Part shown: positions 1 through 8,190 of the stretch, in pieces
Position numbering within the stretch: the stretch's first letter is position 1
Layout: each line of letters starts with the position of its first letter
From: Clostridiales bacterium UBA1380
GTDB taxonomy: Bacteria > Bacillota > Clostridia > Oscillospirales > CAG-272
Length of the DNA stretch: 12,388 nt
Assembly (NCBI GenBank): GCA_002305445.1
Contig: DBRA01000033.1
Location: forward strand, 27,687-40,074
Reading direction: 5' to 3'
Made by a program: the position numbers and the translations under genes
Notes under the pieces: generated by a model
Database searches by the model: none
Told to the model about the DNA's origin: nothing
The model's input: the letters and a program-made list of their open reading frames with translations, nothing else

Positions 1-2448
1 CTGCTGACGAACTCGATGACCGTCACATACGACCAGCCTGCCGACGACAAGCGCATATCCGAAGCCGTCAAGGCGGCGGGATACGGCGCGAAACCGAAGT
101 CGGACGGTAAAAAAGCCGATAAAGACACGCTTGATGACAGCGAAACGCCCGCTGTTCTGCGCCGTCTTATCGCATCCGTCGTGCTGCTGCTCCCGCTAAT
201 GTACATCTCGATGGGCCACACGATGCTCGGGCTGCCGCTGCCGCGGTTTATAGAAGAACAGCCTGTGGCGGCGGGTTTGTGCGAGCTGCTGCTCGCGGGG
301 CTGATCATGGTCGTCAACCAGAAGTTCTTTATAAGCGGGTTCCGGGGAGCGCTGCACGGCGCGCCGAATATGGACACGCTCGTCGCGCTCGGCAGCGCGG
401 CGGCGTTCGCCTACAGCACGGCCGAGCTGTTTCTGATGGTACCGATGAGCGCCGAAGAAGCGGGCCACAGCCTGCACAACCTCTACTTCGAGTCCGCCGC
501 GATGATTCTGACGCTTATCACTGTCGGCAAGCTGCTTGAAGCGTACAGCAAAGGAAAAACGACGAGCGCGGTCAGCGCGCTGATGAAGCTCGCGCCCGCG
601 ACGGCGCGCGTCAGGCGCGGCGGCGAGGAGACGGTCATACCGGCCGACGATGTCGTCGTCGGCGATATCTTCTCCGTAAGGCCGGGCGAGAGCATACCGG
701 TCGACGGCGTCGTCCTCGAGGGCGCCAGCGCGGTCGACGAAGCCGCGCTGACTGGCGAGAGCCTGCCGGTCGACAAAGCTCCCGGCGACGCGGTCAGCGC
801 CGGAACCATCAACCGGAACGGCACGCTTGTGTGCCGTGCTGGCGCCGTCGGTGCCGATACGACTCTGCGGAAGATCATCGAAACGGTCGAGGAAGCCGCC
901 GCGTCGAAAGCGCCGGTCGCGCGCCTTGCCGACCGCGTGTCCGGCATATTCGTCCCCGTCGTTCTCGCGATTGGGCTTGCGACATGCGCCGCGTGGCTGA
1001 TTGCGGGCGAAACCTTCGGCTTCGCGCTCGCGAGAGCGATCAGCGTGCTCGTCATAAGCTGCCCGTGCGCGCTCGGATTGGCGACGCCGGTCGCCATAAT
1101 GGTCGGAGCGGGGCTCGGCGCGAAAAACGGCATACTATATAAGACAGCCGCCGCGCTTGAGGCCGCCGGCAAGACGCGCGTCGTCGCGCTCGACAAGACC
1201 GGCACCGTGACGACGGGCGAGCCGAAGGTCACCGACGTCGTGCCCGCCGGCGGCGTGTCGGCGGAGCTGCTGCTGAAGGCTGCGGCATCGCTCGAGTCTG
1301 CGAGCGAGCATCCGCTCGCGCGGGCGATAATGCGCAGAGTAGAAGAAGAGGGATATGATTTCGCGCCCGCCGGCAATTTTGCCGCGATGCCCGGCCACGG
1401 CGTCAAAGGTACGATACTGATCGACGGTGAGCGCGTCGACGCCATCGGCGGCAACGCCGCACTGCTCGACGGGAGCGGCGCTCTGCCGGAAGATCTGCGC
1501 TCGATCGGCGAGCAACTTTCGGGTGAAGGCAAGACGCCGCTGTACTTCGCAGCGAATGGAAGAGCGCTCGGCATAATCGCCGTCGCGGACACGCTGCGGG
1601 ACGACGCCGCCAAAGCCGTCGCCGATATCGAATCGCTCGGTGCCGCCGTCGTGATGCTGACCGGCGACAACGCCCGCACGGCCGCCGCCGTGGCGCGCGC
1701 GACCGGCATAAACGCCGTCATATCGGACGTCCTGCCTGACGGCAAGGCCGAAGCCGTAGGCCGCCTCGCCGGATACGGCAGAACCGCGATGGTCGGCGAC
1801 GGCATCAACGACGCGCCGGCGCTCACGCGCGCCGACGTCGGCATCGCAATCGGCGGAGGAACGGACATCGCGCTCGACGCCGCCGACATCGTGCTGATGA
1901 AAGCCCGGCTGCTCGACGCATACGCGGCGATACACCTGTCCGCCCGCACGCTGACCGTTATTAAGGAGAACCTCTTCTGGGCGTTCTTCTACAACTGCGT
2001 ATGCATACCGCTCGCGGCCGGCGTGTTCATCCCCGTGTTCGGCATTACGCTTACGCCGATGTTCGCGGCGGCGGCGATGAGCCTGTCGAGCGTCTGCGTC
2101 GTCTTGAACAGCCTGCGGCTCAACCTCTTCAATCCGTATTCGCCGCCTCACCGCAAACGGCAGCCCGTCGCGCTAAACGATCTCGCCCCGGCATATAATA
2201 ACGGAAACAACAACATAAAGGAGAAAGCTGATATGAAGAAAACAATCAAAATCGAAGGCATGATGTGCGCGCACTGCGTCGATCATGTGAAAAAAGCGCT
2301 GTCCGCCGTCGACGGCGTCTCGAAGGTCGATGTAGACCTCAAGGGCGGCAAAGCGGTCGTAGAACTGTCGAAGGCTGTGGACGACAAAGCGCTGTCCGCC
2401 GCCGTGGATGAAGCGGGCTATACCGTAACCGGCATTCAGGATGCGTAA
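1..2448 (+). CDS. copA: Copper-exporting P1B-type ATPase, 5' partial, with fused CopZ-like C-terminal domain
   Basis: This is a Cu(I)-exporting membrane ATPase. The reading frame is open from base 1, and its first residues match the end of an N-terminal HMA metal-binding domain, so the true start and the CxxC lie upstream; the ATG at 16 is internal. Numbering from codon 1, seen in order: four membrane helices (about 53-180), actuator loop TGES (251-254), CPC metal-site motif (354-356), phosphorylation motif DKTGT with Asp398, the SEHP motif with His437, TGDN (554-557) and GDGINDAP (599-606). YN (664-665) and MxxSS (693-697) in the last two helices, together with CPC, are the signature of the Cu(I) subgroup. 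After a polar Asn/Lys-rich linker comes a complete second HMA domain (745-815) with MMCAHC (Cys756, Cys759). A C-terminal HMA is less usual than an N-terminal one. The linker DNA carries a ribosome binding site, so free chaperone may also be made. Family identity is certain. Confidence 0.97.
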   Translation: MLTNSMTVTYDQPADDKRISEAVKAAGYGAKPKSDGKKADKDTLDDSETPAVLRRLIASVVLLLPLMYISMGHTMLGLPLPRFIEEQPVAAGLCELLLAGLIMVVNQKFFISGFRGALHGAPNMDTLVALGSAAAFAYSTAELFLMVPMSAEEAGHSLHNLYFESAAMILTLITVGKLLEAYSKGKTTSAVSALMKLAPATARVRRGGEETVIPADDVVVGDIFSVRPGESIPVDGVVLEGASAVDEAALTGESLPVDKAPGDAVSAGTINRNGTLVCRAGAVGADTTLRKIIETVEEAAASKAPVARLADRVSGIFVPVVLAIGLATCAAWLIAGETFGFALARAISVLVISCPCALGLATPVAIMVGAGLGAKNGILYKTAAALEAAGKTRVVALDKTGTVTTGEPKVTDVVPAGGVSAELLLKAAASLESASEHPLARAIMRRVEEEGYDFAPAGNFAAMPGHGVKGTILIDGERVDAIGGNAALLDGSGALPEDLRSIGEQLSGEGKTPLYFAANGRALGIIAVADTLRDDAAKAVADIESLGAAVVMLTGDNARTAAAVARATGINAVISDVLPDGKAEAVGRLAGYGRTAMVGDGINDAPALTRADVGIAIGGGTDIALDAADIVLMKARLLDAYAAIHLSARTLTVIKENLFWAFFYNCVCIPLAAGVFIPVFGITLTPMFAAAAMSLSSVCVVLNSLRLNLFNPYSPPHRKRQPVALNDLAPAYNNGNNNIKEKADMKKTIKIEGMMCAHCVDHVKKALSAVDGVSKVDVDLKGGKAVVELSKAVDDKALSAAVDEAGYTVTGIQDA
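2217..2235 (+). promoter_or_regulatory. Internal Shine-Dalgarno and ATG inside copA, possible start of a free CopZ
   Basis: AAAGGAG at 2217-2223 lies 9 nt before an ATG at 2233 that is in frame with copA. Initiation here would give a 71-residue protein (2233-2448) with the MxCxxC copper site at Cys12 and Cys15, which is the size and shape of a CopZ chaperone. The surrounding DNA is A-rich and looks like a former intergenic region, unlike the GC-rich copA body. Use of this start is an inference; the site itself is plain in the sequence. Confidence 0.5.
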
Positions 2449-2464
2449 ATCATTCAGTATACGT

Positions 2465-2498
2465 AAAAAGCCATGACGCCGCGGCGTCATGGCTTTTT
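2465..2498. terminator. Bidirectional intrinsic terminator between copA and pepP
   Basis: This is a perfect 34-bp palindrome: AAAAAGCCATGACGCCG followed by its exact reverse complement. The GC-rich stem is flanked by A5 on the left and T5 on the right, so either strand gives a hairpin followed by a U-run. It lies between the convergent copA stop (2448) and pepP stop (2507) and should serve both genes. Confidence 0.9.
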
Positions 2499-2506
2499 CG
2501 TTATCT

Positions 2507-3742
2507 TCAGCGCATGTGGTTTTCGATATCCTCGAGCTTGCGCGGCGTGCAGGCGGACAGGTTTTCACAGCCGTCCGGCGTGATAAGGCAGTTGTCCTCA
2601 AGGCGGAAGCCGATGCCCCACTCCTCGACGTAAATGCCGACATCGACGCAGAATACCATGCCCGGCGTCAGCGGCAGCGACGCATCGACGATGTCGTGTG
2701 TGTCGTAGCCGACGTGGTGAGCGCCGCCGTGCCACATATATTTGCCGACCTCGTCAAAGGTCTTGACAAGCCCGATGTCGCGCAGGCGCTCGAAGTTGTA
2801 CCGGCGTATCTCGGCGTCGACGAAGGGCATCGGCAGCCCCGGCTTGAGCGTCGCAAACATGTGCTCGCTCGTCGCATACGCGCACTCGTACAGAGCGCGC
2901 TGACGGTCGCTGAACTTGCCGTTGACGGGGAAGGGGCGCGAGACGTCGGTGCCGTGGTCGTCGGAAAACGCGCCTACGTCGCAGAGGACAAGGTCGCCGT
3001 CCTCTGCCTTGCCCGCGTAGGAGTAATAGTGGATGCAGAAGTTGTTGCGGCCGGCGGAAATGATCGGCGGGAACGACGGAGCCGATCCGCGCATCGCGAG
3101 CGTGTGCTCGAAAATAGACTTCAGCTGGTACTCGTATATGCCGGGCTTGACGGCCGACATCATCGCGGCGATGCCCGCGTGCGTGTGCTCCTCGGCGACG
3201 CGCATCGCGGCGATCTCCTCGTCGGTCTTGATCGTGCGCTGAAGCGCGATCGCGGGGCGGATGTTGCCGAGCGACAGATACGGCAGCTCGCCTGACACCG
3301 TCTTCCAGAGCGCATATTCGGGCGCGTATGTCTCGCCGGCCGTTATGCGGTCGAAGTCGAGGTACAGCTTGCTTATCGCGCCGGTCGCTGCGGCGCGCTT
3401 GACGGCGGCTTCAAGCCCCGCGATGTAGCTAATGTTTTCGATGCCGGATATGGCGGTCGCCTCGTCGGCCTTGACGCGCACGCCCGTCCAGCGCTCGACC
3501 ATCGCGTCGGGCGGGAGCAGCCACAGCCGCTCTTCGACGGTTCCGCGCGTCTTTATCGCGGAATAAGCTAAACCATGGTTGTGCAGACCCGTCATATAGA
3601 CGAAGCTGCGGTCGGCGTAAAAGGGATAGTCCTCGTCGGCGGTTTTGCGCGGCGCTTTGCCGCTGAACATGACGAGCATCGAGCCTTCGGGAAGGGAAGC
3701 GATAATCGCTTCGCGGTTATGTGTGTGAAACTCGGGAGTCAA
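2507..3742 (-). CDS. pepP: Xaa-Pro aminopeptidase (M24 family, aminopeptidase P)
   Basis: This 411-residue cytoplasmic metallopeptidase is predicted to remove the N-terminal residue preceding proline. An AMP_N domain (about 4-130) precedes an M24 'pita-bread' domain (about 175-405). Ligand-region motifs seen are DVG (Asp255), TDVSRPFP (Asp266), HGGAHHVGYDTHD (His342, His349) and GFRLEDN (Glu382). The usual VEPG segment reads VDVG, so a normally Glu metal ligand is Asp367. The start is TTG at 3742, with a weak AAAGG 11 nt upstream. The next in-frame Met (22) would cut into AMP_N, so TTG is preferred. It begins 21 nt after the cotH stop with no promoter or terminator between, so it is probably co-transcribed with cotH. 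The family is sure; a creatinase-like or other M24 substrate is possible. Confidence 0.92.
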   Translation of the reverse strand: MTPEFHTHNREAIIASLPEGSMLVMFSGKAPRKTADEDYPFYADRSFVYMTGLHNHGLAYSAIKTRGTVEERLWLLPPDAMVERWTGVRVKADEATAISGIENISYIAGLEAAVKRAAATGAISKLYLDFDRITAGETYAPEYALWKTVSGELPYLSLGNIRPAIALQRTIKTDEEIAAMRVAEEHTHAGIAAMMSAVKPGIYEYQLKSIFEHTLAMRGSAPSFPPIISAGRNNFCIHYYSYAGKAEDGDLVLCDVGAFSDDHGTDVSRPFPVNGKFSDRQRALYECAYATSEHMFATLKPGLPMPFVDAEIRRYNFERLRDIGLVKTFDEVGKYMWHGGAHHVGYDTHDIVDASLPLTPGMVFCVDVGIYVEEWGIGFRLEDNCLITPDGCENLSACTPRKLEDIENHMR

Positions 3743-3763
3743 CTATATCACAACCTTTCGATG

Positions 3764-6454
3764 TTATTTCATTTTACAGACGAATGTCGTGCCGCTGTCA
3801 AGCCCGACGACGCGGTACTTGCCGTCGAGCGCGTCGATGAACAGGTTGAGCGGTACATAATCGTTATTATTAAAGTCCGAGAGCATTATCTTGACGCGGC
3901 TGTTATTCGCGCTTGAGCCGAGCAGATCCTTGACATAGGAGTATTTGAGCATTATCTGCCCGCCCTCGATTTTGTAATCCCTGTCCTGCGAGCTGCCGCG
4001 AATGTATACCTTTCCCGCCGCAGACGGCGGCAGGCACGATGCGAAGACGTATCCGGACGAGACGCTGTTGGTAGCGCCCGGCGTCGGCGAAACGGAGTAC
4101 CGCACGCCGCCGGATGCGTTCCCGTCCGGATAGCGGACGCTGCAGTACGATAAACCGCGCCCGCCGAGCTGCATCGTATCGACCCGCGTGCCCGATGCAT
4201 CCGTAATCGCGACGGCGTCGTCGGGCGCGAGCGTGAAGGAGGCGCGAAGCCCGTCCCAGTCGGTGTTCTTGCCGCAGACGATGACGAGGTATTCGCCCGG
4301 CTTTATCGACACGCCGGGAAAGGTGTACGACGTTCCGACCGAGCCGTTAGCGCTGAGCCGCTGAAGCTTCCATCCGCGCAGATACACGGGCGCATCGCCG
4401 GCATTATAGAGCTCCACCCAGTCCGGCGTTTCGTCGCCCGGAACGTGGCTGTACATGACTTCGTTGATAACTACGGTCGCGCTCTGGCTCTTCTTCGCGA
4501 ACCTGACAGATATTGAGCCGGTCGCGGCCGATACGGTGACGGAGCCGTCGCCCTGTTTCAGCCCCGATATCTCGACAGACTCGAGCTCCCACCCCTCGGC
4601 GGGCGTCGCGCTGAACGGCAGCGTCATCGACTGCATATAGTTGAGCGTTTTTGACAGCGACGCCGCCGTCGCTTCGTCGGTCGTGAAGCGCAGCGTGTTC
4701 AGCTTCACCGTTCCACATCCCTCAACCGAGAGGGAAACGGTCGCGCGGTTCGTGCCGACCTTTTTGTCGAGCTCTTTCCAAACGTTGTCGTATCTCGCAA
4801 CAAAAAAGCTGCGGTATTTCACGAGGTTGTCGTCCCATGTCTTGAGGCTGTTGTTGTTGACGCCGTACGTCTTGAAGTAGTACCGCGCTTCGTTTGTCAT
4901 GGCGAGCTGCGTTTCGCAGATGCGCTTGAGCGCGTATTCCGGCTCGAAAACGGTGTTGAGCTGGTCGCAGACAGCCGCCCAGAAACGTTTTTGAAAGTCC
5001 TCGTTTTTATACAGGCTCTTGAATACCGCATTCAGGCGCAGCGTCCTGTCGTCTTTGTTGATGCGCACGAGAATCGATGTGTTCGCGCCCTCTCCGTTGC
5101 CGCCGGCGAAATCGAGGTCCTTGAGCGTGAACCGCCAGCGCCCGTCGCAGCCGTATTCGGCCGCGTCGGGGACGTATCCGTCGGTGTAGCGCCGCCAGAC
5201 GCGCACATTGTTCTGAGGCCAGTCCGTGCAGCCGACATAGGCTTCGCAGACCATGTAGCTGAGGAAATCGTCGATATCGAGCATAGTGAGCGCCTTGGCG
5301 TAATTAGCTTCGTCGGTCATATCCGAGTCTATTATGAAGTCCATCATGTTCGTGAACTCATAATACTCCGATTCCGGCCCGCAGTCAAGAATCCATTTGT
5401 TGCCGCCCGATATCGGAGCTTTACCGTTGATTGCCGATATCTCGTCCGACGGTATGCCGTAATATGTCTCGAAGTACGAGTCGGAGAAGTCCTCGGTGAC
5501 GGCGACGGCGCCGTAATACTTGCCGTTGATGTAGACGGCGGCGGTGCGCGTGTTCGGCGCATAAATGTCAAGACCGGTCGCCATATTCATCATGAACTGC
5601 GAGTTGATGATGGAGTCGTAGTTCTGGTTGCTGCCCGTCCGCAGCGACAGCGTCCGGAACTCGGCGACGGGTTCGCCGAAGCGGTTTATCAGCCCCGGAA
5701 ACAGATCCGGCACGCGGAAGGTGTTCGTGCCCGGCGAATACTCGTAGCGAGCGTAAAGGCGCAGCGACTTCTGCGCGTTACCGCGCGTCCACCCGCCCTG
5801 TACGCGCACGCCGCCGTTCTGCGACAGCATCAGCGAGCCGTCGGAGTCGAACATATCGATGTGCACAGGCCGTTCCCACTCGCGGCCGTACTGGAAGTAG
5901 TTTGCGTCGAGGTTGCCCGTCGACCAGCCCGCGGGGCGCTTGCCGGCGAGGAACTCGTCGCGTATCCTGCCGGCGACGAGAATGCCGTTTTCATAGCCGT
6001 AGAAACCGTCTTCGTCGCCTGTCAGGCAGATGACCATGCACTGGAAGCGGTAGGCCGGCGATTCGTTCAGTATATACGTCGCCGTCTCGACGCCGCCCAC
6101 CATGTTGCCGCCGCTGTCGAACGCGGCGGCACGTATCGTCCTCACGCACGAACCGTCGCCGGCTTCGCTGCCGAAGCGCACCGGAATCGGCTCTGTGTAT
6201 TCGTCCGACTCCGCGGTCGGCTCCTGCCATCCCTTTTCGTACCGGATGGTGAGGTTTTCGTCGGCGCATGCGAGCGTTATATCGATATTCGTCGAATAGA
6301 TGCCCGATTCCGGCGAAAACGATATCAAGCCGTCCGACGACGACTCGGCTGGTGGAACAAGCGAAGCGGTATCGCCGCCGAAGTCCGCATTTGATGAACA
6401 GGACGTAAAAAAAGCCGCGGCCGCCGCCAGGATAAGCAAACAAACCTTACGCAT
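3764..6454 (-). CDS. CotH kinase family lipoprotein with chitobiase-like and lamin-tail domains
   Basis: CotH proteins are atypical protein kinases; B. subtilis CotH phosphorylates spore-coat proteins. This 896-residue copy has a lipoprotein signal (hydrophobic stretch, then FTSC, Cys19), so it is predicted to be exported and lipid-anchored. In order: a chitobiase/hexosaminidase C-terminal-like domain (about 44-130); CotH (about 195-560) with TEDFSDSYF (320-328), DWPQNN (411-416) and the metal-binding KDLDFAGG (445-452); a bacterial-repeat beta domain (about 573-655); a lamin-tail domain starting VVINEVMYS (about 661-765); and a C-terminal part resembling a copper-amine-oxidase N-like stalk (weak). 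The start at 6454 is chosen because GAGAGG lies just upstream; an in-frame ATG at 6475 has no clear RBS. The gene follows the VTC and DUF4956 genes, a recurring neighbourhood, and precedes pepP. The substrate is unknown and no CotB/CotG-like protein is present here. Confidence 0.93.
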   Translation of the reverse strand: MRKVCLLILAAAAAFFTSCSSNADFGGDTASLVPPAESSSDGLISFSPESGIYSTNIDITLACADENLTIRYEKGWQEPTAESDEYTEPIPVRFGSEAGDGSCVRTIRAAAFDSGGNMVGGVETATYILNESPAYRFQCMVICLTGDEDGFYGYENGILVAGRIRDEFLAGKRPAGWSTGNLDANYFQYGREWERPVHIDMFDSDGSLMLSQNGGVRVQGGWTRGNAQKSLRLYARYEYSPGTNTFRVPDLFPGLINRFGEPVAEFRTLSLRTGSNQNYDSIINSQFMMNMATGLDIYAPNTRTAAVYINGKYYGAVAVTEDFSDSYFETYYGIPSDEISAINGKAPISGGNKWILDCGPESEYYEFTNMMDFIIDSDMTDEANYAKALTMLDIDDFLSYMVCEAYVGCTDWPQNNVRVWRRYTDGYVPDAAEYGCDGRWRFTLKDLDFAGGNGEGANTSILVRINKDDRTLRLNAVFKSLYKNEDFQKRFWAAVCDQLNTVFEPEYALKRICETQLAMTNEARYYFKTYGVNNNSLKTWDDNLVKYRSFFVARYDNVWKELDKKVGTNRATVSLSVEGCGTVKLNTLRFTTDEATAASLSKTLNYMQSMTLPFSATPAEGWELESVEISGLKQGDGSVTVSAATGSISVRFAKKSQSATVVINEVMYSHVPGDETPDWVELYNAGDAPVYLRGWKLQRLSANGSVGTSYTFPGVSIKPGEYLVIVCGKNTDWDGLRASFTLAPDDAVAITDASGTRVDTMQLGGRGLSYCSVRYPDGNASGGVRYSVSPTPGATNSVSSGYVFASCLPPSAAGKVYIRGSSQDRDYKIEGGQIMLKYSYVKDLLGSSANNSRVKIMLSDFNNNDYVPLNLFIDALDGKYRVVGLDSGTTFVCKMK

Positions 6455-6499
6455 AAACAAGCCCTCTCGCTTCATACCATTCGGGCGACAAGATAGCGT

Positions 6500-6542
6500 A
6501 AAAGGGGCTGTCCGCGTACAACGTCGTGTAACGGACAGCCCC
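6500..6542 (-). terminator. Hairpin with short U-run between the DUF4956 gene and cotH
   Basis: An 11-bp perfect stem, GGGGCTGTCCG (6504-6514) with CGGACAGCCCC (6532-6542), has a 17-nt loop that can pair further (TACA with TGTA). Read leftward it is followed by TTTT (6503-6500). It lies after the DUF4956 stop (6584) and before the cotH start (6454). The U-run is short, so it may be a partial terminator or an mRNA stabiliser rather than a full stop. Confidence 0.65.
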
Positions 6543-6583
6543 GTCGTTTTTCGTGAAAAACGCTGTCTTAAAGATGGGACTAA

Positions 6584-7291
6584 TTATTTGTCTCTGACGG
6601 TCGCGTCTTCGACATAGGTGAGCATTACGTTGAAGTTGGAGTTGCGCTCGCGGATTTCGGAGAGCATCTCCTCCGTCTTCACCGAAGGATTGAGCGAAAC
6701 GACATAGGACAGCTCCATAACCGTTCCGGCACTGGTAAGACGGACGCGGTGCAGGTTGAAGGAAGACGAATATTTCTTAAGGATATCGTCAAACTGTTTG
6801 TCGCGGGATTCGGATTCCGGCACGCAGATGACGAGCATCTTGTTCTCGCGGCGGAATTTACGGGATATGAGCGTGTAGGCGTCAACGATGATGCCGATGA
6901 TGATAACGAAGACAACGCCGGGGGCGATAAGTCCGACGCCGCACGCGACGCCGGCAGCCATCGAAATGAAGATGAACGCGATATCGGAGGTTTTCTGCTG
7001 GAGCGAGCGGAAGCGGACGATGCTCATAAGGCCCGCAAGGCTGAACGCGCTGGCGATGTTGGTGCCGATGACGGATATGATCATCGCTATGACGCCGGCG
7101 ACAGTGACGAGCGTCAGCGTAAATTCGAACGAGAAGCTGGAGCCGCGGTTGATGAAGTTATAGAACAGCACAACGAGCAGCCCTAAACCGATGGCGCACA
7201 GAACGGACAGCGTGATGGAAATGGAGTTTTCAAGCATGTTAATCTGCTTAAAATTATCGATTACCGAAGAAAAAGCGGTGCCGAAATCCAT
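6584..7291 (-). CDS. DUF4956 family multi-pass membrane protein
   Basis: This 235-residue integral membrane protein is of unknown biochemical function. Hydrophobic segments lie at about 24-46, 56-77, 104-120 and 122-143, with a further amphipathic stretch near 80-92. The family-like segment LAGLMSIVRFRSLQQK (85-100) sits between helices and carries conserved-looking basic residues. Residues 150-235 form a soluble alpha/beta tail, probably cytoplasmic, recalling the small domains on some transporters. The start at 7291 is supported by GGGAG 9 nt upstream. The VTC gene ends 49 nt before it with no visible terminator, so the two are probably one transcript. DUF4956 proteins commonly neighbour VTC-domain polyphosphate polymerases and CotH proteins (from memory), which suggests a membrane partner or channel for the polymerase. 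That role is inference; family identity is confident. Confidence 0.92.
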   Translation of the reverse strand: MDFGTAFSSVIDNFKQINMLENSISITLSVLCAIGLGLLVVLFYNFINRGSSFSFEFTLTLVTVAGVIAMIISVIGTNIASAFSLAGLMSIVRFRSLQQKTSDIAFIFISMAAGVACGVGLIAPGVVFVIIIGIIVDAYTLISRKFRRENKMLVICVPESESRDKQFDDILKKYSSSFNLHRVRLTSAGTVMELSYVVSLNPSVKTEEMLSEIRERNSNFNVMLTYVEDATVRDK

Positions 7292-7340
7292 AATATGTAT
7301 CTCCCTGAAAAATTATTGATCGAAGTAGTATAAATGATAA

Positions 7341-8120
7341 TCAGGCTCTGCACAACACCTTGCGGTCGGAACCGGTTATCCGGACCGGCGGTATTGTCAT
7401 TGCACCGGCGTATTTATTCGGATACGGCTCGTTTTCGTGTATAAGGCGTCCGATCTGACCATATTTCGAATAGCTCTGGTTCGTGAGGTTGTATTTTCCG
7501 AGGAGTTTGGCTATCCAATAAGGCATGTTCTCGTCGTTTTTAACTTCCAGCACAAGCATGTCATCGCCCATGACCGGAATCCCGTGGTTGCCGTGCGTCA
7601 GGTCGAGGTCGTCCATTCTGATGCGCAGTTTTGAGTCAAATGTAACGCGAAGCCGCGGTTTATCCGGGTCGTAAAAAGCGCGGCGGTTATAGCTCACGAT
7701 CGCGGTCGGCTGAAGGTTATCCTTTTTTATCAGATTTACGATATACTTTTCAACCGCGGTTTGCGGTTCGACCTTGCCCTCGAAAAGGGCGAGGTTTTCC
7801 GCGAGAGTGCCCATCCTGCGCTTTTTATCCGACAGTCCGCGCAGCTTCGCTTTTGTTTCAAAAAAAGAAATGCTGTCCGGCGTGTTCGTATTACCGTAAA
7901 CACGCAGTCGGACCTTCACTCTGTACGGTCTTTTGTCGTATGTCTGGTGGTAATAATCCAGTCTCGGCGTATCGTAATAAAGCGAGCTTATGTCGTATAT
8001 ACCTTCCGCGTTGCCGTAATCGTCCGGTTTCAGGTGGCCGTTTGCCTCCTGCATGAAGATTTCGGCAAGATCCGGGGTCATTATGTATTTAAATTCGTGT
8101 CTTCCGTCTGAAAAAGCCAT
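7341..8120 (-). CDS. VTC-domain protein, predicted polyphosphate polymerase
   Basis: The VTC domain of yeast Vtc4 makes polyphosphate from ATP inside a basic tunnel; this 259-residue protein is essentially that domain alone, without SPX or membrane segments, so it is predicted cytoplasmic. Visible family features are RHEFKY (7-12), SSLYYDT (45-51), the basic strand YRVKVRLRVYG (66-76; Arg71 and Arg73 suit the phosphate-binding RxR), FFETKAK (86-92), YNRRAFYD (144-151), RVTFD (158-162), LEVK with the likely metal-binding Glu192, and a late YSKY Lys (219). No catalytic position looks lost. The start at 8120 has GAGG 13 nt upstream, a rather long spacing. It is the first gene of the leftward cluster, with a strong promoter at 8191-8219, and is followed by the DUF4956 gene. 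Activity as a polymerase, rather than another phosphotransfer on a tunnel fold, is inferred from family. Confidence 0.92.
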   Translation of the reverse strand: MAFSDGRHEFKYIMTPDLAEIFMQEANGHLKPDDYGNAEGIYDISSLYYDTPRLDYYHQTYDKRPYRVKVRLRVYGNTNTPDSISFFETKAKLRGLSDKKRRMGTLAENLALFEGKVEPQTAVEKYIVNLIKKDNLQPTAIVSYNRRAFYDPDKPRLRVTFDSKLRIRMDDLDLTHGNHGIPVMGDDMLVLEVKNDENMPYWIAKLLGKYNLTNQSYSKYGQIGRLIHENEPYPNKYAGAMTIPPVRITGSDRKVLCRA

Positions 8121-8143
8121 TCGTCAGCCGCTACCTCGTTTCT

Positions 8144-8168
8144 GTTGTCGGCAGTGAAGGCCGAAAAC
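8144..8168 (-). other. Hairpin in the leader of the VTC operon
   Basis: Arms 8144-8152 and 8160-8168 can form a 9-bp stem with one mismatch and a 7-nt loop. It lies between the predicted promoter and the VTC start codon, with no U-run, so it is not an intrinsic terminator. It could affect mRNA stability or translation. Its function is unknown and it may be incidental. Confidence 0.3.
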
Positions 8169-8190
8169 GTTGTGTTTTTTCATATGCTGT

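Noticed and set aside
483..1949. 488-codon open frame on the minus strand within copA
   Set aside because: It lies antisense to certain CopA catalytic motifs, is low-complexity Ser/Ala-rich, and reflects GC-rich codon bias rather than a gene.
1135..2151. 338-codon minus-strand frame, Arg-rich
   Set aside because: Shadow of copA; Arg/Gly/Val-heavy composition with no domain.
2489..3295. 268-codon plus-strand frame opposite pepP
   Set aside because: Antisense shadow; it begins inside the terminator-proximal region and shows no recognisable domain.
4991..6394. 467-codon plus-strand frame opposite cotH
   Set aside because: Arg/Val/Ala-rich shadow of the CotH coding region; no motif and no ribosome binding site of note.
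6454..6475. Upstream ATG start for cotH, adding seven residues
   Set aside because: No clear ribosome binding site before 6475, whereas GAGAGG is well placed for 6454, and the lipoprotein signal starts naturally there.
6545..6562. Small hairpin CGTTTTTC / GAAAAACG
   Set aside because: AT-rich stem with a 2-nt loop beside the larger hairpin; too weak to call as a separate terminator.
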